Source: Pseudonocardia sp. N23
GTDB taxonomy: Bacteria > Actinomycetota > Actinomycetes > Mycobacteriales > Pseudonocardiaceae
Assembly: GCF_002583555.1 (NCBI RefSeq)
Contig: NZ_BEGX01000031.1
Coordinates: 1-63,152 of the forward strand
Length of the DNA stretch: 63,152 bases
Direction: 5' to 3'
A model generated the notes under the pieces. The model was not told the DNA's origin. It did no database searches and saw only the letters and a list, made by a program, of their open reading frames with translations. Positions within the stretch are counted from its first letter, which is position 1, and each line of letters opens with the position of its first letter. This document shows positions 21,910 through 32,306 of this stretch, in pieces. Both the position numbers and the translations under genes were made by a program.

Positions 21910-24906
21910 GTGCTCTCGCCGGTCCATGCCCACGAGGCCGGCGAGGCCACATCGGACGCCGGACCGCCGGGCGGGACCCGCCGCATCGGTCCCGCGCACT
22001 GGGCTCTCGTCCTCGGCCTGCTCACCGTGCTCTGCGCCGTCGCGTTCCCCCTCGCACCCGTCACACAGACCGAGGCCACCTACACATGGGACGCCGCGGC
22101 CGGGCCCGCCGCGATCCCCCTCATGCCCTACCAACCGACGTCGTTGCAGGTCACGGTCGGTTGCGCGGCGGTGCGCACCGCGTCGCCCGGCACCGCACTG
22201 CTCAGGACGGTCCCTGCGCGCACCGACCCGGGCGCCGAGCCGCTCGCCGGCCTCGAGCTGACGGCTGGCCCCGGTCTCACGGTGCGGTCAGCAGGGGTGG
22301 ACGTCGGCACCGTCGACGTCCCGGCAGGTGACTGCGCCGTCACCGTCACCTCCGACGGCACCGCGACACAGGTCCTCGTGGACGGGCGCCCGGTACTGAC
22401 CGCCGAGGGCGACCTCCGGCCCGCGGTGGCCGGCGCGTTCGCCGACGTCGACGCCGGGCAGTCGATGCTGCTGGTGGCCGACACCCGCTGGGAGACGGCG
22501 ATCTCGCCGCTCAAGGCCGCGATCGGAGCCGTCTGCCTCGCGGCGCTCGTCGGCACACTCGTCGCGCTCGGCCGCTGCGACCGGGCCGCGCGGCCGAGGG
22601 TCCGGCTGGTCGCCCGGCCCGGGCGGCCGCGGATCGTCGACGCCGCCGTGACGGTGCTGCTGCTCGGATGGTGGTGGATCGGGCCCGTCACCGTCGACGA
22701 CGGCTACATCGCCGGGATCGTCCGTGGCACCGACCCGAACGGCTTCGTGGGCAACGGCTACCGCTGGCTCAACGCCCCCGAGGCCCCCTTCAGCTGGTTC
22801 TACGAGCTCTACGCGCCCTGGGCGGCGGTCTCGGCGTCGACGCTGTGGATGCGGCTGCCGTCGACGCTGCTGGGGATCGGCTGCTGGCTGCTGCTGTCGC
22901 GGGCCGTCCTGCCCAGACTGGGGGCCGCCGCCCGCAGACGGGCCGTGCCGTGGATCGCGGCGGTCGCGTTCGCGTCGTGGTGGCTGCCGTTCAACCTGGG
23001 GATGCGGCCGGAGCCGTGGGTGGCCGTCGGCACCCTGGCCGTCCTGGTGGCGGTCGAGCGGGCCGTGGCCCGCCGCGCAGTGCTGCCGCTTGCCGTCGCG
23101 TTGCTGCTCGCGGGCATGACGACGGCGGTCACCCCGGGCGGGATCATCGCGTTCGCCCCGGTCCTCGCAGCCGTGCTGCCGCTGCTGCGGCTCCTGCGGG
23201 CCCGCCGCGACCTGCACGTCCTGCCACTGGTCGCCGGCCTGCTGGGCGCCGCCGCGGCCCCGATACTGCTGATGTTCGCCGACCAGGGCCTCGCCGCGGT
23301 CCTGGAATCGGTGCGGGTCCGCCGCGAGATCGGCGGCGGGGTGCCGTGGTCACAGGAGTACGAGCGCTACTCCCTGCTGCTGGACGCCGACGACTTCCAG
23401 GGCGCCATCGGCAAACGCACCCCGGTGCTGCTGACGTTCCTCGCCGCGGCGGGTGCGGCGTGGTCGGTGGCCGGCCGCAACCGGGCCGGGCTCGCTGCCG
23501 GGCCGGTCCGGCGCCTCGTCGTGGCGTTCGCGGTGAGCGTCGTGTGCCTGACGGCGACGCCCACGAAATGGACCCAGCAGTTCGGCGTCCTCGCCGGGCT
23601 CGGCGCGGCCGTGCTGACCGTCGCTGCCGTGGGCTGGACGACGTCGGCACTGCGCGTCCGCACCCGGGGCCGGACCCTGGTGCCGGTGCTGGCCGGGACC
23701 GCGGCGCTGGCCGCCGCCGGCTCGCTCGTGCTGGCAGGCCGGGACCTGTGGCCGTACGTCTCCGGCTGGTTCCCGACCGAATGGGGGCTGCACCCGCCGG
23801 CTCTCGCCGGACGCTCGATCTCCTCGTTGTGGCTGGTCGTCGGGGTGCTGGCCGTCGTGGTCGTCGGCGGTGTCGCCGCCTGGCGGGCCGCCGCGCCCGG
23901 ACCCGGCCGCCCGGCCGCAAGGTCCGGCGCACCGCGGCTGTTCCCGGCACCCGCCTGGATCGCGCTCGGCCTGGCCGTCGCGATCCTGCTCGTGCAGATC
24001 GGTGGCTTCACCCGCTCGGCCGTCGCGCACCCCGGCTCCTACACCCTCGCCTCCGACGCCGCCGCCACCCTGAGCGGCGACCCGTGCGGGCTCGAGGCGC
24101 GCCTGCTCGTCGAGACCGACCCCGCCGCGGGCCAGCTCCCGTCCGTCGGGCCGCTGACCACGACGGCACCGACCGTGGCCGCCGACGTCGGCGGCCGGCT
24201 CGTGCCCGGGCTCGCCGTCAGCGGTGGCGGGGTGACTCCGTGGTTCGCGCTCGACCCCGCGCAGCGCTCCGGCGACCTCCCGGTCGTCGTGACCCTCAGC
24301 GGCACGCCGGGCGCCGCGTCCCTGGTCGCGGAGTTCGCCGCGGCACCCGGCCAGCCCGCCGGGGCCCGCCAGGACGTCACCACCGACGTCGCCCGTCCCG
24401 CCGACGTCCGGCTCGTCGCACCCGCAGGCGCCGCGGTGGTGCGGCTCGTCGTCGAGCCCGGCGACGGGCCCGCCGGCACCGAGGTCGCCTCGCTCCCCCG
24501 CGTCCCCCGCCTCACCCCGATGACGACGCTGCTGCCCCGCGGTACGGCCGCGATCCTCGACTGGCCCGTCGCGTTCACCTTCGCCTGTCTGGACCCGGCA
24601 CCGTTGCGTGACGGATCGGCCGGCCTCCCGGAGTGGCGCGTCGCACCCCCGGTGACCGACGCGTCGGCCGGAATCACCTACTCGCCCACGTCCGGCGGGC
24701 CGTTCGCCGCGCCCCGGCTGCTGGTCACCGAGGAGCGGCTGCCCGTCTACCTCGCGGGCGCCCCCACCGCCGAGCCCGTCCGGCTGTACCGATGGGTTGC
24801 GGCACAGGGCTTCACGACACTCGCACCCGTGGTCACCGACCGTGATGCATGGGGATGGCATTCTGACGGGAGAGTTCGGACGGCGTCGGCCCGGACGACC
24901 GGTTGA
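21910..24906 (+). CDS. emb: Arabinosyltransferase of the EmbA/B/C family
   Basis: A 998-residue GT53 enzyme. After the first helix comes an outer beta domain (residues about 60-200). A multi-helix core follows, and then a large C-terminal outer carbohydrate-binding region (from about 690). The catalytic motif is GPVTVDDGY with Asp263-Asp264, followed by RWLNAPEAPFSWFYELYAPW and WMRLPS, all hallmarks of Emb proteins. It polymerises alpha-1,5 arabinan from DPA outside the membrane. Only one emb is present here, as in corynebacteria, versus three in mycobacteria. At the position of EmbB Met306, the main ethambutol-resistance site, alignment by eye places Trp, as in EmbC. It is slightly shorter than mycobacterial Emb proteins (about 1,070-1,100). 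Confidence 0.95.
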   Translation: MLSPVHAHEAGEATSDAGPPGGTRRIGPAHWALVLGLLTVLCAVAFPLAPVTQTEATYTWDAAAGPAAIPLMPYQPTSLQVTVGCAAVRTASPGTALLRTVPARTDPGAEPLAGLELTAGPGLTVRSAGVDVGTVDVPAGDCAVTVTSDGTATQVLVDGRPVLTAEGDLRPAVAGAFADVDAGQSMLLVADTRWETAISPLKAAIGAVCLAALVGTLVALGRCDRAARPRVRLVARPGRPRIVDAAVTVLLLGWWWIGPVTVDDGYIAGIVRGTDPNGFVGNGYRWLNAPEAPFSWFYELYAPWAAVSASTLWMRLPSTLLGIGCWLLLSRAVLPRLGAAARRRAVPWIAAVAFASWWLPFNLGMRPEPWVAVGTLAVLVAVERAVARRAVLPLAVALLLAGMTTAVTPGGIIAFAPVLAAVLPLLRLLRARRDLHVLPLVAGLLGAAAAPILLMFADQGLAAVLESVRVRREIGGGVPWSQEYERYSLLLDADDFQGAIGKRTPVLLTFLAAAGAAWSVAGRNRAGLAAGPVRRLVVAFAVSVVCLTATPTKWTQQFGVLAGLGAAVLTVAAVGWTTSALRVRTRGRTLVPVLAGTAALAAAGSLVLAGRDLWPYVSGWFPTEWGLHPPALAGRSISSLWLVVGVLAVVVVGGVAAWRAAAPGPGRPAARSGAPRLFPAPAWIALGLAVAILLVQIGGFTRSAVAHPGSYTLASDAAATLSGDPCGLEARLLVETDPAAGQLPSVGPLTTTAPTVAADVGGRLVPGLAVSGGGVTPWFALDPAQRSGDLPVVVTLSGTPGAASLVAEFAAAPGQPAGARQDVTTDVARPADVRLVAPAGAAVVRLVVEPGDGPAGTEVASLPRVPRLTPMTTLLPRGTAAILDWPVAFTFACLDPAPLRDGSAGLPEWRVAPPVTDASAGITYSPTSGGPFAAPRLLVTEERLPVYLAGAPTAEPVRLYRWVAAQGFTTLAPVVTDRDAWGWHSDGRVRTASARTTG

Positions 24907-24967
24907 TCCCGGCCCCGGCGTCCGCACGACCGCGTGTCCACCGACGAGGCAAAGGACGTTCGCCCGC

Positions 24968-26908
24968 ATGCCAGCTCCTGCCGGCACCACCGAGATCCCG
25001 CGCACGGCCGCGACCGGCATGGACGCCGATCCCGCCGCCGACCCGTCGGCATCCGACGAACCGGGCGCCACGCGCAGGCTGCTGATCCAGCGCGGCCTGT
25101 TCGACGGTCCGTCGCCGCTCGTCCCGGAGGACCTCTACTCGGTCGTCGAGCGTGGCAACGCACGTCGTGAACGCGGCCGGGTCGTGCTCACCCCCGACAG
25201 CCTGCTGACCACGAACGCCTACTTCGGCCGGGTCCACGCCACCTACTGGCAGCGCTGGACCGACGTCACCGAACTGCAGGTCTCGCTCGTCGTGAGCGGG
25301 TCCGGCCGGGTTCGGGTCATGGCCTCGGACACCAACCGCATCCCGCGCATCGCCGCGGCCCAGGACGTCGCCGAGGCGCAGGCCGTCACGTTGCGCTTCG
25401 ACGTGAAGCTCGATCGGTTCATGGACGGCGGCGGTCTCTGGCTGGAGCTGTCCACCGGTGGGGCCGAGCTGACGGTCTCCGACGTCCGCTGGTCGGTCGC
25501 CGAGGTGGCGGCGCCGCGGCCTGCGTCGATGGTGATCTGCACGTTCAACCGGGTCGACGACTGCCTCAACACCCTCGAGGCGCTGGCCGACGATCCTGTG
25601 GCGCTCGCCGCGATCCGCACGGTCTACGTCGTCGACCAGGGCAGCGACCCGGTCGAGTCGCGGCCCCGCTTCGAGACGATCGCGGCCCGGTTCGGCGATC
25701 AGCTCACCTACCTGCGCCAGCCCAACCTCGGCGGCGCGGGCGGCTTCACCCGTGGCCTGTTCGAGGTGGCCGGCAGCGGTGACGCGGACGCCGACACCGT
25801 CTTCATGGACGACGACGTGCTGCTCGAGCCGGAGATCCTGATCCGGCTGACCGCGTTCGCCAACCGCACCCGCAACCCGATGATCGTCGGCGGCCAGATG
25901 CTCAACCTGCTCCACCCCAGCAGGCTGCACATCAGCGCCGAGTACGCGGTGCCGGAGAAGCTGCTCGCCGGCCAGCCCGTCGGGGACGGCATGCACGACG
26001 CGATGCTCCTCGGTGTCGACGAGGAGGGGCTGCCGCACGTCGTGGAGCGCCGCGTCGACACCGAGTACAACGGCTGGTGGTCGTGTCTGATCCCGGCCGA
26101 GGTCGTCCGACGGATCGGCTACCCGCTGCCGATGTTCTTCCAGTGGGACGACGTCGAGTACGGCTACCGCGGCCGCGCCCACGGCATCCCCACCGTCTCC
26201 CTCCCGGGTGCGGCGGTGTGGCACGCCGACTTCGGGTGGAAGGACTGGGACGAGTGGCACCGGTACTTCAACATCCGCAACGCGCTGGTCACCGCAGCGC
26301 TGCACACCGGCTTCTCGACCCGCACGGTCGCGCTGCAGCTGACGAAGATGCTGTCGCAGTACCTCGTCGGCATGCAGTACGGTCTCGCCGCGACGCTGCT
26401 GCAGGCCGTCGAGGACTTCCTGCGCGGCCCCGAGATCATGGCCGACGGGTCGGCCGCCGCCGCGTCGGAGATCCGCCGGATCCGGGCGCAGTACCCCGAG
26501 ACCGTCATGCACTCCGTCGACGAGGTGGAGAAGGACTTCCGCGAGCTGCAGGTCGTCCGGCCCACCGGTGAGCCCGGCCTGCCGCGTGCGACGTGGTTCA
26601 AGCGGGCGGCCTACCTGGCGCTGGACCGGTCGAAGGACCGTACCGGGTACGTCACGGCAGGCGACGCGCACTGGTGGCACACCTCGACGTTCGCGAAGGC
26701 GTACGTCACCGACATGTCCGAGGGCGGCGTGCGCGTCCGCACCCGGGACCGGGCGCTGGCCGCCGAGCTCGCGAAGCGGGGTGCCCGGACGCTGCGCAGG
26801 CTGCAGAAGGAGGCGCCGTCGGTGGTCGAGCGCTACCGGGCGGCGATGCCGGAGCTGACGAGCCGGGCGAACTGGGCCCGCCTGTACGGCCTGGACGACA
26901 AAGCCTGA
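24968..26908 (+). CDS. Second GlfT2-type galactofuranosyltransferase (paralogue)
   Basis: A 646-residue protein with the full GlfT2 architecture. It has an N-terminal beta-sandwich (residues about 35-175), then a GT-A domain with ICTFNRVDDCLNTLEAL, QPNLGGAGGF, the triad in VFMDDDVLLEP, EYNGWWSCLIP, QWDDVEYGYR and AVWHADFGWKDWDEWH, and a helical C-terminal domain. It differs from the neighbouring GlfT2 (26985-28973) in most of the N-terminal domain. It lacks that protein's ESEVSF-like segment (here LLTTNAYFGRVHATYWQRW), and the TWFKRAAYLALDRSK stretch is its own. Catalytic residues are intact, so it should be active, but linkage or acceptor may differ. The ATG at 24968 has AAAGGA upstream, and it follows emb by 61 bases. 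Confidence 0.85.
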   Translation: MPAPAGTTEIPRTAATGMDADPAADPSASDEPGATRRLLIQRGLFDGPSPLVPEDLYSVVERGNARRERGRVVLTPDSLLTTNAYFGRVHATYWQRWTDVTELQVSLVVSGSGRVRVMASDTNRIPRIAAAQDVAEAQAVTLRFDVKLDRFMDGGGLWLELSTGGAELTVSDVRWSVAEVAAPRPASMVICTFNRVDDCLNTLEALADDPVALAAIRTVYVVDQGSDPVESRPRFETIAARFGDQLTYLRQPNLGGAGGFTRGLFEVAGSGDADADTVFMDDDVLLEPEILIRLTAFANRTRNPMIVGGQMLNLLHPSRLHISAEYAVPEKLLAGQPVGDGMHDAMLLGVDEEGLPHVVERRVDTEYNGWWSCLIPAEVVRRIGYPLPMFFQWDDVEYGYRGRAHGIPTVSLPGAAVWHADFGWKDWDEWHRYFNIRNALVTAALHTGFSTRTVALQLTKMLSQYLVGMQYGLAATLLQAVEDFLRGPEIMADGSAAAASEIRRIRAQYPETVMHSVDEVEKDFRELQVVRPTGEPGLPRATWFKRAAYLALDRSKDRTGYVTAGDAHWWHTSTFAKAYVTDMSEGGVRVRTRDRALAAELAKRGARTLRRLQKEAPSVVERYRAAMPELTSRANWARLYGLDDKA

Positions 26909-26920
26909 CCCTGGTTTCAC

Positions 26921-26963
26921 GAACGGCACAGTGGCGCAACCGAGTTGCGCGACTGTGCCGTTC
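26921..26963 (+). repeat. GAACGGC hairpin repeat, copy 4; also a convergent terminator
   Basis: GAACGGCACAGT (26921-26932) pairs with ACTGTGCCGTTC (26952-26963), and GGCGCAAC with GTTGCGCG inside, giving a nearly perfect 20-bp stem with a three-base loop. It lies between the convergent paralogue and glfT2 genes, so it can end both transcripts. Its right arm is shared with 14466-14508. Confidence 0.8.
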
Positions 26964-26984
26964 GTTCGATCGGAGCGGGTGCCG

Positions 26985-28973
26985 TCAGCCCTCGAAGATC
27001 TTCTTCCAGCTCTCGCGGCTGGTCAGCGTCGGCTGCGCCTCCCGGTAGCGACGCTGCAGCTCCGGCCACCGGCGGCCGATCTCGCGAAGCTGCTGCCCCG
27101 ACCGCTTGAGCTGCGTGGCGAACAGGGCGCGGTCGCGGCGGCGGAAGGTGACGCCGCGGCCGTCGGGGGTCGAGACGGTCGCCGAGTCGAGGTGTGCCAG
27201 CACGTACCAGTGAGCCTTGCGTGAGGGAACGTTCCGCTGCGGGACGTCGTGGTGCGCCGGGTTCGGCGGGCGCAGGTTCGCGACAACGGCCCGGCCCAGC
27301 ATCTTCACGGCCGTCGTCGCGTCGCGCGGGGCCTCCGGGAACGCCTGCGCGGCCAGCTCGTCGAGCTCCGAGAGCGGGACCTGCGTGGCGGAGTCGAGCG
27401 GGCGGCCATCGTCGAACTCCGCGCGCTTGGCCCGGATCTCGGGCAGCACCGTCGGCAGCTTGGGGAACAGCGCCTCGGGGCCGGCGAGGAAGTCCCGCAA
27501 CGCCATCTCCTGCAGCGCCATCGCCGAGTACTCCATCAGGAGCAGGTGGCGCAGGCTGCGCTTGAAGGTGTCGAGCAGCAGGGCCCGGGGGTTGGCCGGA
27601 CCGTGCAGCGCAGCGGCGACGTAGCGGTTGCGGTAGTGGAAGTAGGCCTGCCAGTCGCTGGTGTCGTCCTTCTCCAGGAACGACATGTGCCAGATCGCGA
27701 TGCCCGGCACCGTCGCCGTGCGGTAGCCCTTCGAGCGGGCCCGCAGGCCGTACTCGGCGTCGTCCCACTTGATGAACAGCGGCAGCGGCAGGCCCAGGTC
27801 CTCCGCGACCGCGCGCGGGATCAGGCACATCCACCAGGCGTTGTAGTCGACGTCGGTGCGCGAGTGCAGCCACGGCGTCTGCCGCAGCGACTGGTCGGCC
27901 AGGTCGTGGTGCGGCTCGGTGCCCGGCGCGTTGCGCCACAGGAACGCGTTGCGGTCGACGACCTCGCCCATCGTCGAGAGCTGCGACCGGGACTGCAGCG
28001 ACAGCATCTGCCCGCCGACGAGCATCGGGCTGCGCGCGAACCGCGAGAACGCGACGGCCCGGAGCACCGAGTCGGGCTCGAGCAGGATGTCGTCGTCCAT
28101 GAACAGGATCTGCTCGCAGTCGGTCGACCCGAGCGCCTCGTACATGACGCGGGCGTAGCCGCCGGAACCGCCGAGGTTGGGCTGGTCGATGATGCGCAGC
28201 CGGTCGCCGAGGCGGGCCGCCGCGGTCGCGAATCCGTCGGCGTCGCGGACCTTCTGCGTGCCCTGGTCGGGCAGGATCACGGCCGTGACCTCGGCCAGGA
28301 CGGCCGGGTCCTCACCGATCGCGGTGAGGGTGGCGACGCAGTCGGCGGGCCGGTTGAACGTCGGCATCCCGATCGTGACGGCGGCCCGGCCCGGCGCGGG
28401 CCGGTCGGCGAACCAGCCGCCCTCGACCAGGGTGAGCCCGCTGTCATCGGTGACGAGGTCGAACCAGTACCAGCCGCCGTCCTCGAACGGCTTGAGGTCG
28501 AGCGTCATGTCGACGTCACGGCGGCCCTCGATCACCTCGCCGCCCACGTAGATCTGGGTGCCGTCGGGCTTGGTGCGGTAGACCTCGACCCGGCCGCTGC
28601 CCTCGAGCGTCAGCCGCAGGTGGACCTCGGTGAGGATCGACCAGCGACGCCAGTAGCCGGCCGCGAACGCGTTGAAGTACGCCCCGAAGGAGACCTCCGA
28701 GCGGGCCGGCACCTCGGCCGAGGTCCGCGACACCACCCGGAGTCGGCGGCGGCCCCGCTGACCGAGGGTGAGCGTCACGGGCTGGGACGTGTCGCCCGGC
28801 TCCGGGTCCTCGGTGGCGACCTTGCTGCCCGAACCCTCGTCGACGTACAGCGCGCGGACCCGGGTCGGGTCGGCCGCGCGGGGCAGGATCACCCGCTGGA
28901 GCAGGCCGGGCGCGCTGCCGGCGGCCTCGTCGGACACGGGGCGCGTGGTCGGGTCGGTGGCGAGCTCGGTCAT
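26985..28973 (-). CDS. glfT2: Galactofuranosyltransferase GlfT2 (galactan polymerase)
   Basis: A 662-residue protein matching mycobacterial GlfT2 throughout, as recalled. It has LLQRVILPRAADPTRVRALY, RSEVSFGAYFNAFAAGYWRRW, the FEDGGWYWFDLVTDD beta domain, IGMPTFNRPADCVATL, QPNLGGSGGYARVMYEAL, the FMDDDILLEPDS triad, VDYNAWWMCLIPR, FIKWDDAEYGLR and IWHMSFLEKDD, followed by the helical tetramerisation region. It adds alternating beta-1,5 and beta-1,6 galactofuranose units to extend galactan at the cytoplasmic face. ATG at 28973 has GAGG nine bases upstream. It is the last gene of a minus-strand run glf, AftB-like, glfT2. Confidence 0.95.
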   Translation of the reverse strand: MTELATDPTTRPVSDEAAGSAPGLLQRVILPRAADPTRVRALYVDEGSGSKVATEDPEPGDTSQPVTLTLGQRGRRRLRVVSRTSAEVPARSEVSFGAYFNAFAAGYWRRWSILTEVHLRLTLEGSGRVEVYRTKPDGTQIYVGGEVIEGRRDVDMTLDLKPFEDGGWYWFDLVTDDSGLTLVEGGWFADRPAPGRAAVTIGMPTFNRPADCVATLTAIGEDPAVLAEVTAVILPDQGTQKVRDADGFATAAARLGDRLRIIDQPNLGGSGGYARVMYEALGSTDCEQILFMDDDILLEPDSVLRAVAFSRFARSPMLVGGQMLSLQSRSQLSTMGEVVDRNAFLWRNAPGTEPHHDLADQSLRQTPWLHSRTDVDYNAWWMCLIPRAVAEDLGLPLPLFIKWDDAEYGLRARSKGYRTATVPGIAIWHMSFLEKDDTSDWQAYFHYRNRYVAAALHGPANPRALLLDTFKRSLRHLLLMEYSAMALQEMALRDFLAGPEALFPKLPTVLPEIRAKRAEFDDGRPLDSATQVPLSELDELAAQAFPEAPRDATTAVKMLGRAVVANLRPPNPAHHDVPQRNVPSRKAHWYVLAHLDSATVSTPDGRGVTFRRRDRALFATQLKRSGQQLREIGRRWPELQRRYREAQPTLTSRESWKKIFEG

Positions 28974-29093
28974 CAGGGGTGAGCCTCGGTCCTCTGCTGC
29001 TCGACGTCGGACGAACGCGGCTGCCGGTGGCGGTCGCGACACCGAGGGTAGCGACGGACGCCGGTCACCCCGGCCCGGGGCGCGCCGCCGGGG

Positions 29094-30812
29094 TCAGGCC
29101 GCCGACGTCTCGCCCTGCACGATGCGGTCGCCGCACGACGCGCGGGGCGTCGCCCGCTGCGCAGCGTCGGCGGCCTCGGCCTGCACGGCCCACGCCCGTA
29201 GCCGGGCCATCGTGGCCTCGTCGGGCACCAGCTCGCGGCGCACCCAGTTGCCGCCGCCGTTGGGGGACGGCCCGATCAGCACGTAGTCGGCCTGGAAGCG
29301 CGGGTCGTCGTCGAAGGCCATCTGGGTGCGGAACTCGCCGTGCGCGCGGAAGAACGTCGGCTTCACGTCGTCGAGGACGTAGTCGCGCACGCCCGCCCAG
29401 TCCTTCGTGGGCCAGAGCTTCGCGATCGTCGGCTCGGCGAGACCCGCGCCGTCGACGAGCAGCGACCTGCCGGCGAGTGCGCCGCCGCCGATCTCGGGCG
29501 CGAAGAACGTCGCCCTCTGCAGGCCCAGGATGTCGGCGTAGCCGTTGAACTCCCACCCGGTGTTCACGACGATCAGGCACATCGGCGCGGTCGGCGCGGC
29601 GCGGAAGGTCTGCGCGGAGCCGGCCCATCCCACACCGGAGAACACCGCGGCCACGACGGCGACGAGCGCGACCGTCAGCCTGCCGCGCACCCGTAGCCCG
29701 CCGAGGACCTCGGCACCCGCGAGGGTCACGACGAGCGCGCCCAGTGCCCACACCGGCGTGGCGAAGCGGTACTGCTCCATCCAGTCGGGGACGAGCACGC
29801 CGAACGCGACGACCCCCAGCCCGAGCGGTACCAGCAGCGCGACGACCGCCGTCCGGACGGGGGTGGCGCGCATCAGCGACGCGCCGACCAGCACCGCTCC
29901 GACCAGCACGCCGAGCCAGCCGGCGTACGACACGAGCTCGGTGACCTTGCCGAAGCCCGCGACCGTGGGCAGGCCCTGGGACTTCGCGACGGCGGTCGTC
30001 GGCAGCAGCTCGTGGAAGGTGGCCCACCGCCAGCGGAGGTACAGCGCGACCGGGATCAGGAACACCACCCCGGACAGCGCGGCGGCCGCGAGAGAGCGCA
30101 GGACCCCGCCCCGCCGGACGAGGACGAGCGCCACCAGCGGGAACGCGGCGCCGTAGATCAGCCCCTCGGGCCGGGTGAGGCCGGCCAGCGCCGCGAGCAG
30201 ACCGCACGCGACGGCCGGGAACACCGACGAGAGCCGGTCCCGGGCCGACGCCCTGACCAGCAGTGCGCCGATCCACGCCACCGCGAGGGCGAGCAGCGAG
30301 TTCTCCAGCCCCGACACGCACCAGATGACGAACGACGGGATCGCCGACGCGATCGCCCCGGCGACGACCGTGACCACGACCGGCCTGCGCGACACGGCCG
30401 AGGCGGCGGCGTGGAAGGCGGCGAAGACACCGGCGACGCACAGCAGCGCGAGGAACTTCGGGTAGGCGACGTAGTCCGGGACGCCGAACCAGGCGCCGTG
30501 GTCGAACAGCCCCAGCCAGTGCCCGACGACGAGCAGCCCCAGCCACGCCGGGTTGGACCAGCCCTCGACCGGCGGCAGCCCCGCCTGCAGCACCGGCCCG
30601 GCGCCCGTGGCGACCGAACGGGCGTAGGCGAACGTGATGCCGGCGTCGTCGACCTCCCACTGCCCGTAGACGAGGGCGTGCAGGCCGAACAGCACCGTCG
30701 GGACCAGGACGGCCGGGACACCCCACCACCAGCGGCGCCCGCGGCGCGGCGGCTCGGGTTCGGGTCCGGTGTCCTCGAGCGGCCGAGCAACAACCTCGGC
30801 GGTGTCCGTCAT
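29094..30812 (-). CDS. GT-C arabinosyltransferase-like membrane protein (AftB candidate)
   Basis: A 572-residue protein with about ten membrane helices and a C-terminal outer domain (from about 410, FRAAPTAPMCLIVVNTGWEF). The first outer loop carries WEVDDAGITFAYARSVATGAGPV and EGWSNPAWLGLLVVGHWLG, the acidic-pair and loop layout of AftB-type GT-C enzymes. AftB adds the terminal beta-1,2 arabinofuranose. The position between glf and glfT2 matches the mycobacterial neighbourhood, where aftB lies close to both. Overall identity to AftB cannot be judged by eye, so the name is withheld. The ATG at 30812 is in a leader-poor context. The 154-base gap upstream holds an imperfect inverted repeat (30883-30889 with 30932-30938). 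Confidence 0.65.
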   Translation of the reverse strand: MTDTAEVVARPLEDTGPEPEPPRRGRRWWWGVPAVLVPTVLFGLHALVYGQWEVDDAGITFAYARSVATGAGPVLQAGLPPVEGWSNPAWLGLLVVGHWLGLFDHGAWFGVPDYVAYPKFLALLCVAGVFAAFHAAASAVSRRPVVVTVVAGAIASAIPSFVIWCVSGLENSLLALAVAWIGALLVRASARDRLSSVFPAVACGLLAALAGLTRPEGLIYGAAFPLVALVLVRRGGVLRSLAAAALSGVVFLIPVALYLRWRWATFHELLPTTAVAKSQGLPTVAGFGKVTELVSYAGWLGVLVGAVLVGASLMRATPVRTAVVALLVPLGLGVVAFGVLVPDWMEQYRFATPVWALGALVVTLAGAEVLGGLRVRGRLTVALVAVVAAVFSGVGWAGSAQTFRAAPTAPMCLIVVNTGWEFNGYADILGLQRATFFAPEIGGGALAGRSLLVDGAGLAEPTIAKLWPTKDWAGVRDYVLDDVKPTFFRAHGEFRTQMAFDDDPRFQADYVLIGPSPNGGGNWVRRELVPDEATMARLRAWAVQAEAADAAQRATPRASCGDRIVQGETSAA

Positions 30813-30966
30813 GCCGGGAGTCTGGCAGGTGCCCGGCCACCGGCGTGGGACGCCGGACCAGGGCGTCGGCCGCGACCTCACGGTTGTCCCCGCGCGTCCG
30901 GACAGCGGTGAGGGTGCGGCCGGTCTCCCGCGGACAACGTCAGCGCGCCGCCGATGCGCCGGGGGG

Positions 30967-32256
<1,290 letters not shown>

Positions 32257-32257
32257 C

Positions 32258-32263
32258 TAGCAT
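32258..32263 (+). promoter_or_regulatory. -10 hexamer for the DUF6541 gene
   Basis: TAGCAT with no usable in-frame start at the leaderless distance; a leader with GAAGAAGAGG then precedes GTG 32307. This decides the start chosen for that gene. Confidence 0.4.
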
Positions 32264-32306
32264 GCGGCAGGAGGATGCACCACCCCCCGACACGAAGAAG
32301 AGGCTC

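Noticed and set aside
24968..26908. Taking this gene as the true GlfT2 because it follows emb
   Set aside because: The gene at 26985-28973 matches mycobacterial GlfT2 much better (VILPR start, SEVSFGAYFNAF, FEDGGW), so this one is the paralogue.
30883..30938. Inverted repeat between glf and the AftB-like gene as a terminator
   Set aside because: Only seven bases pair perfectly and the loop is over 40 bases, so it is too weak to call.
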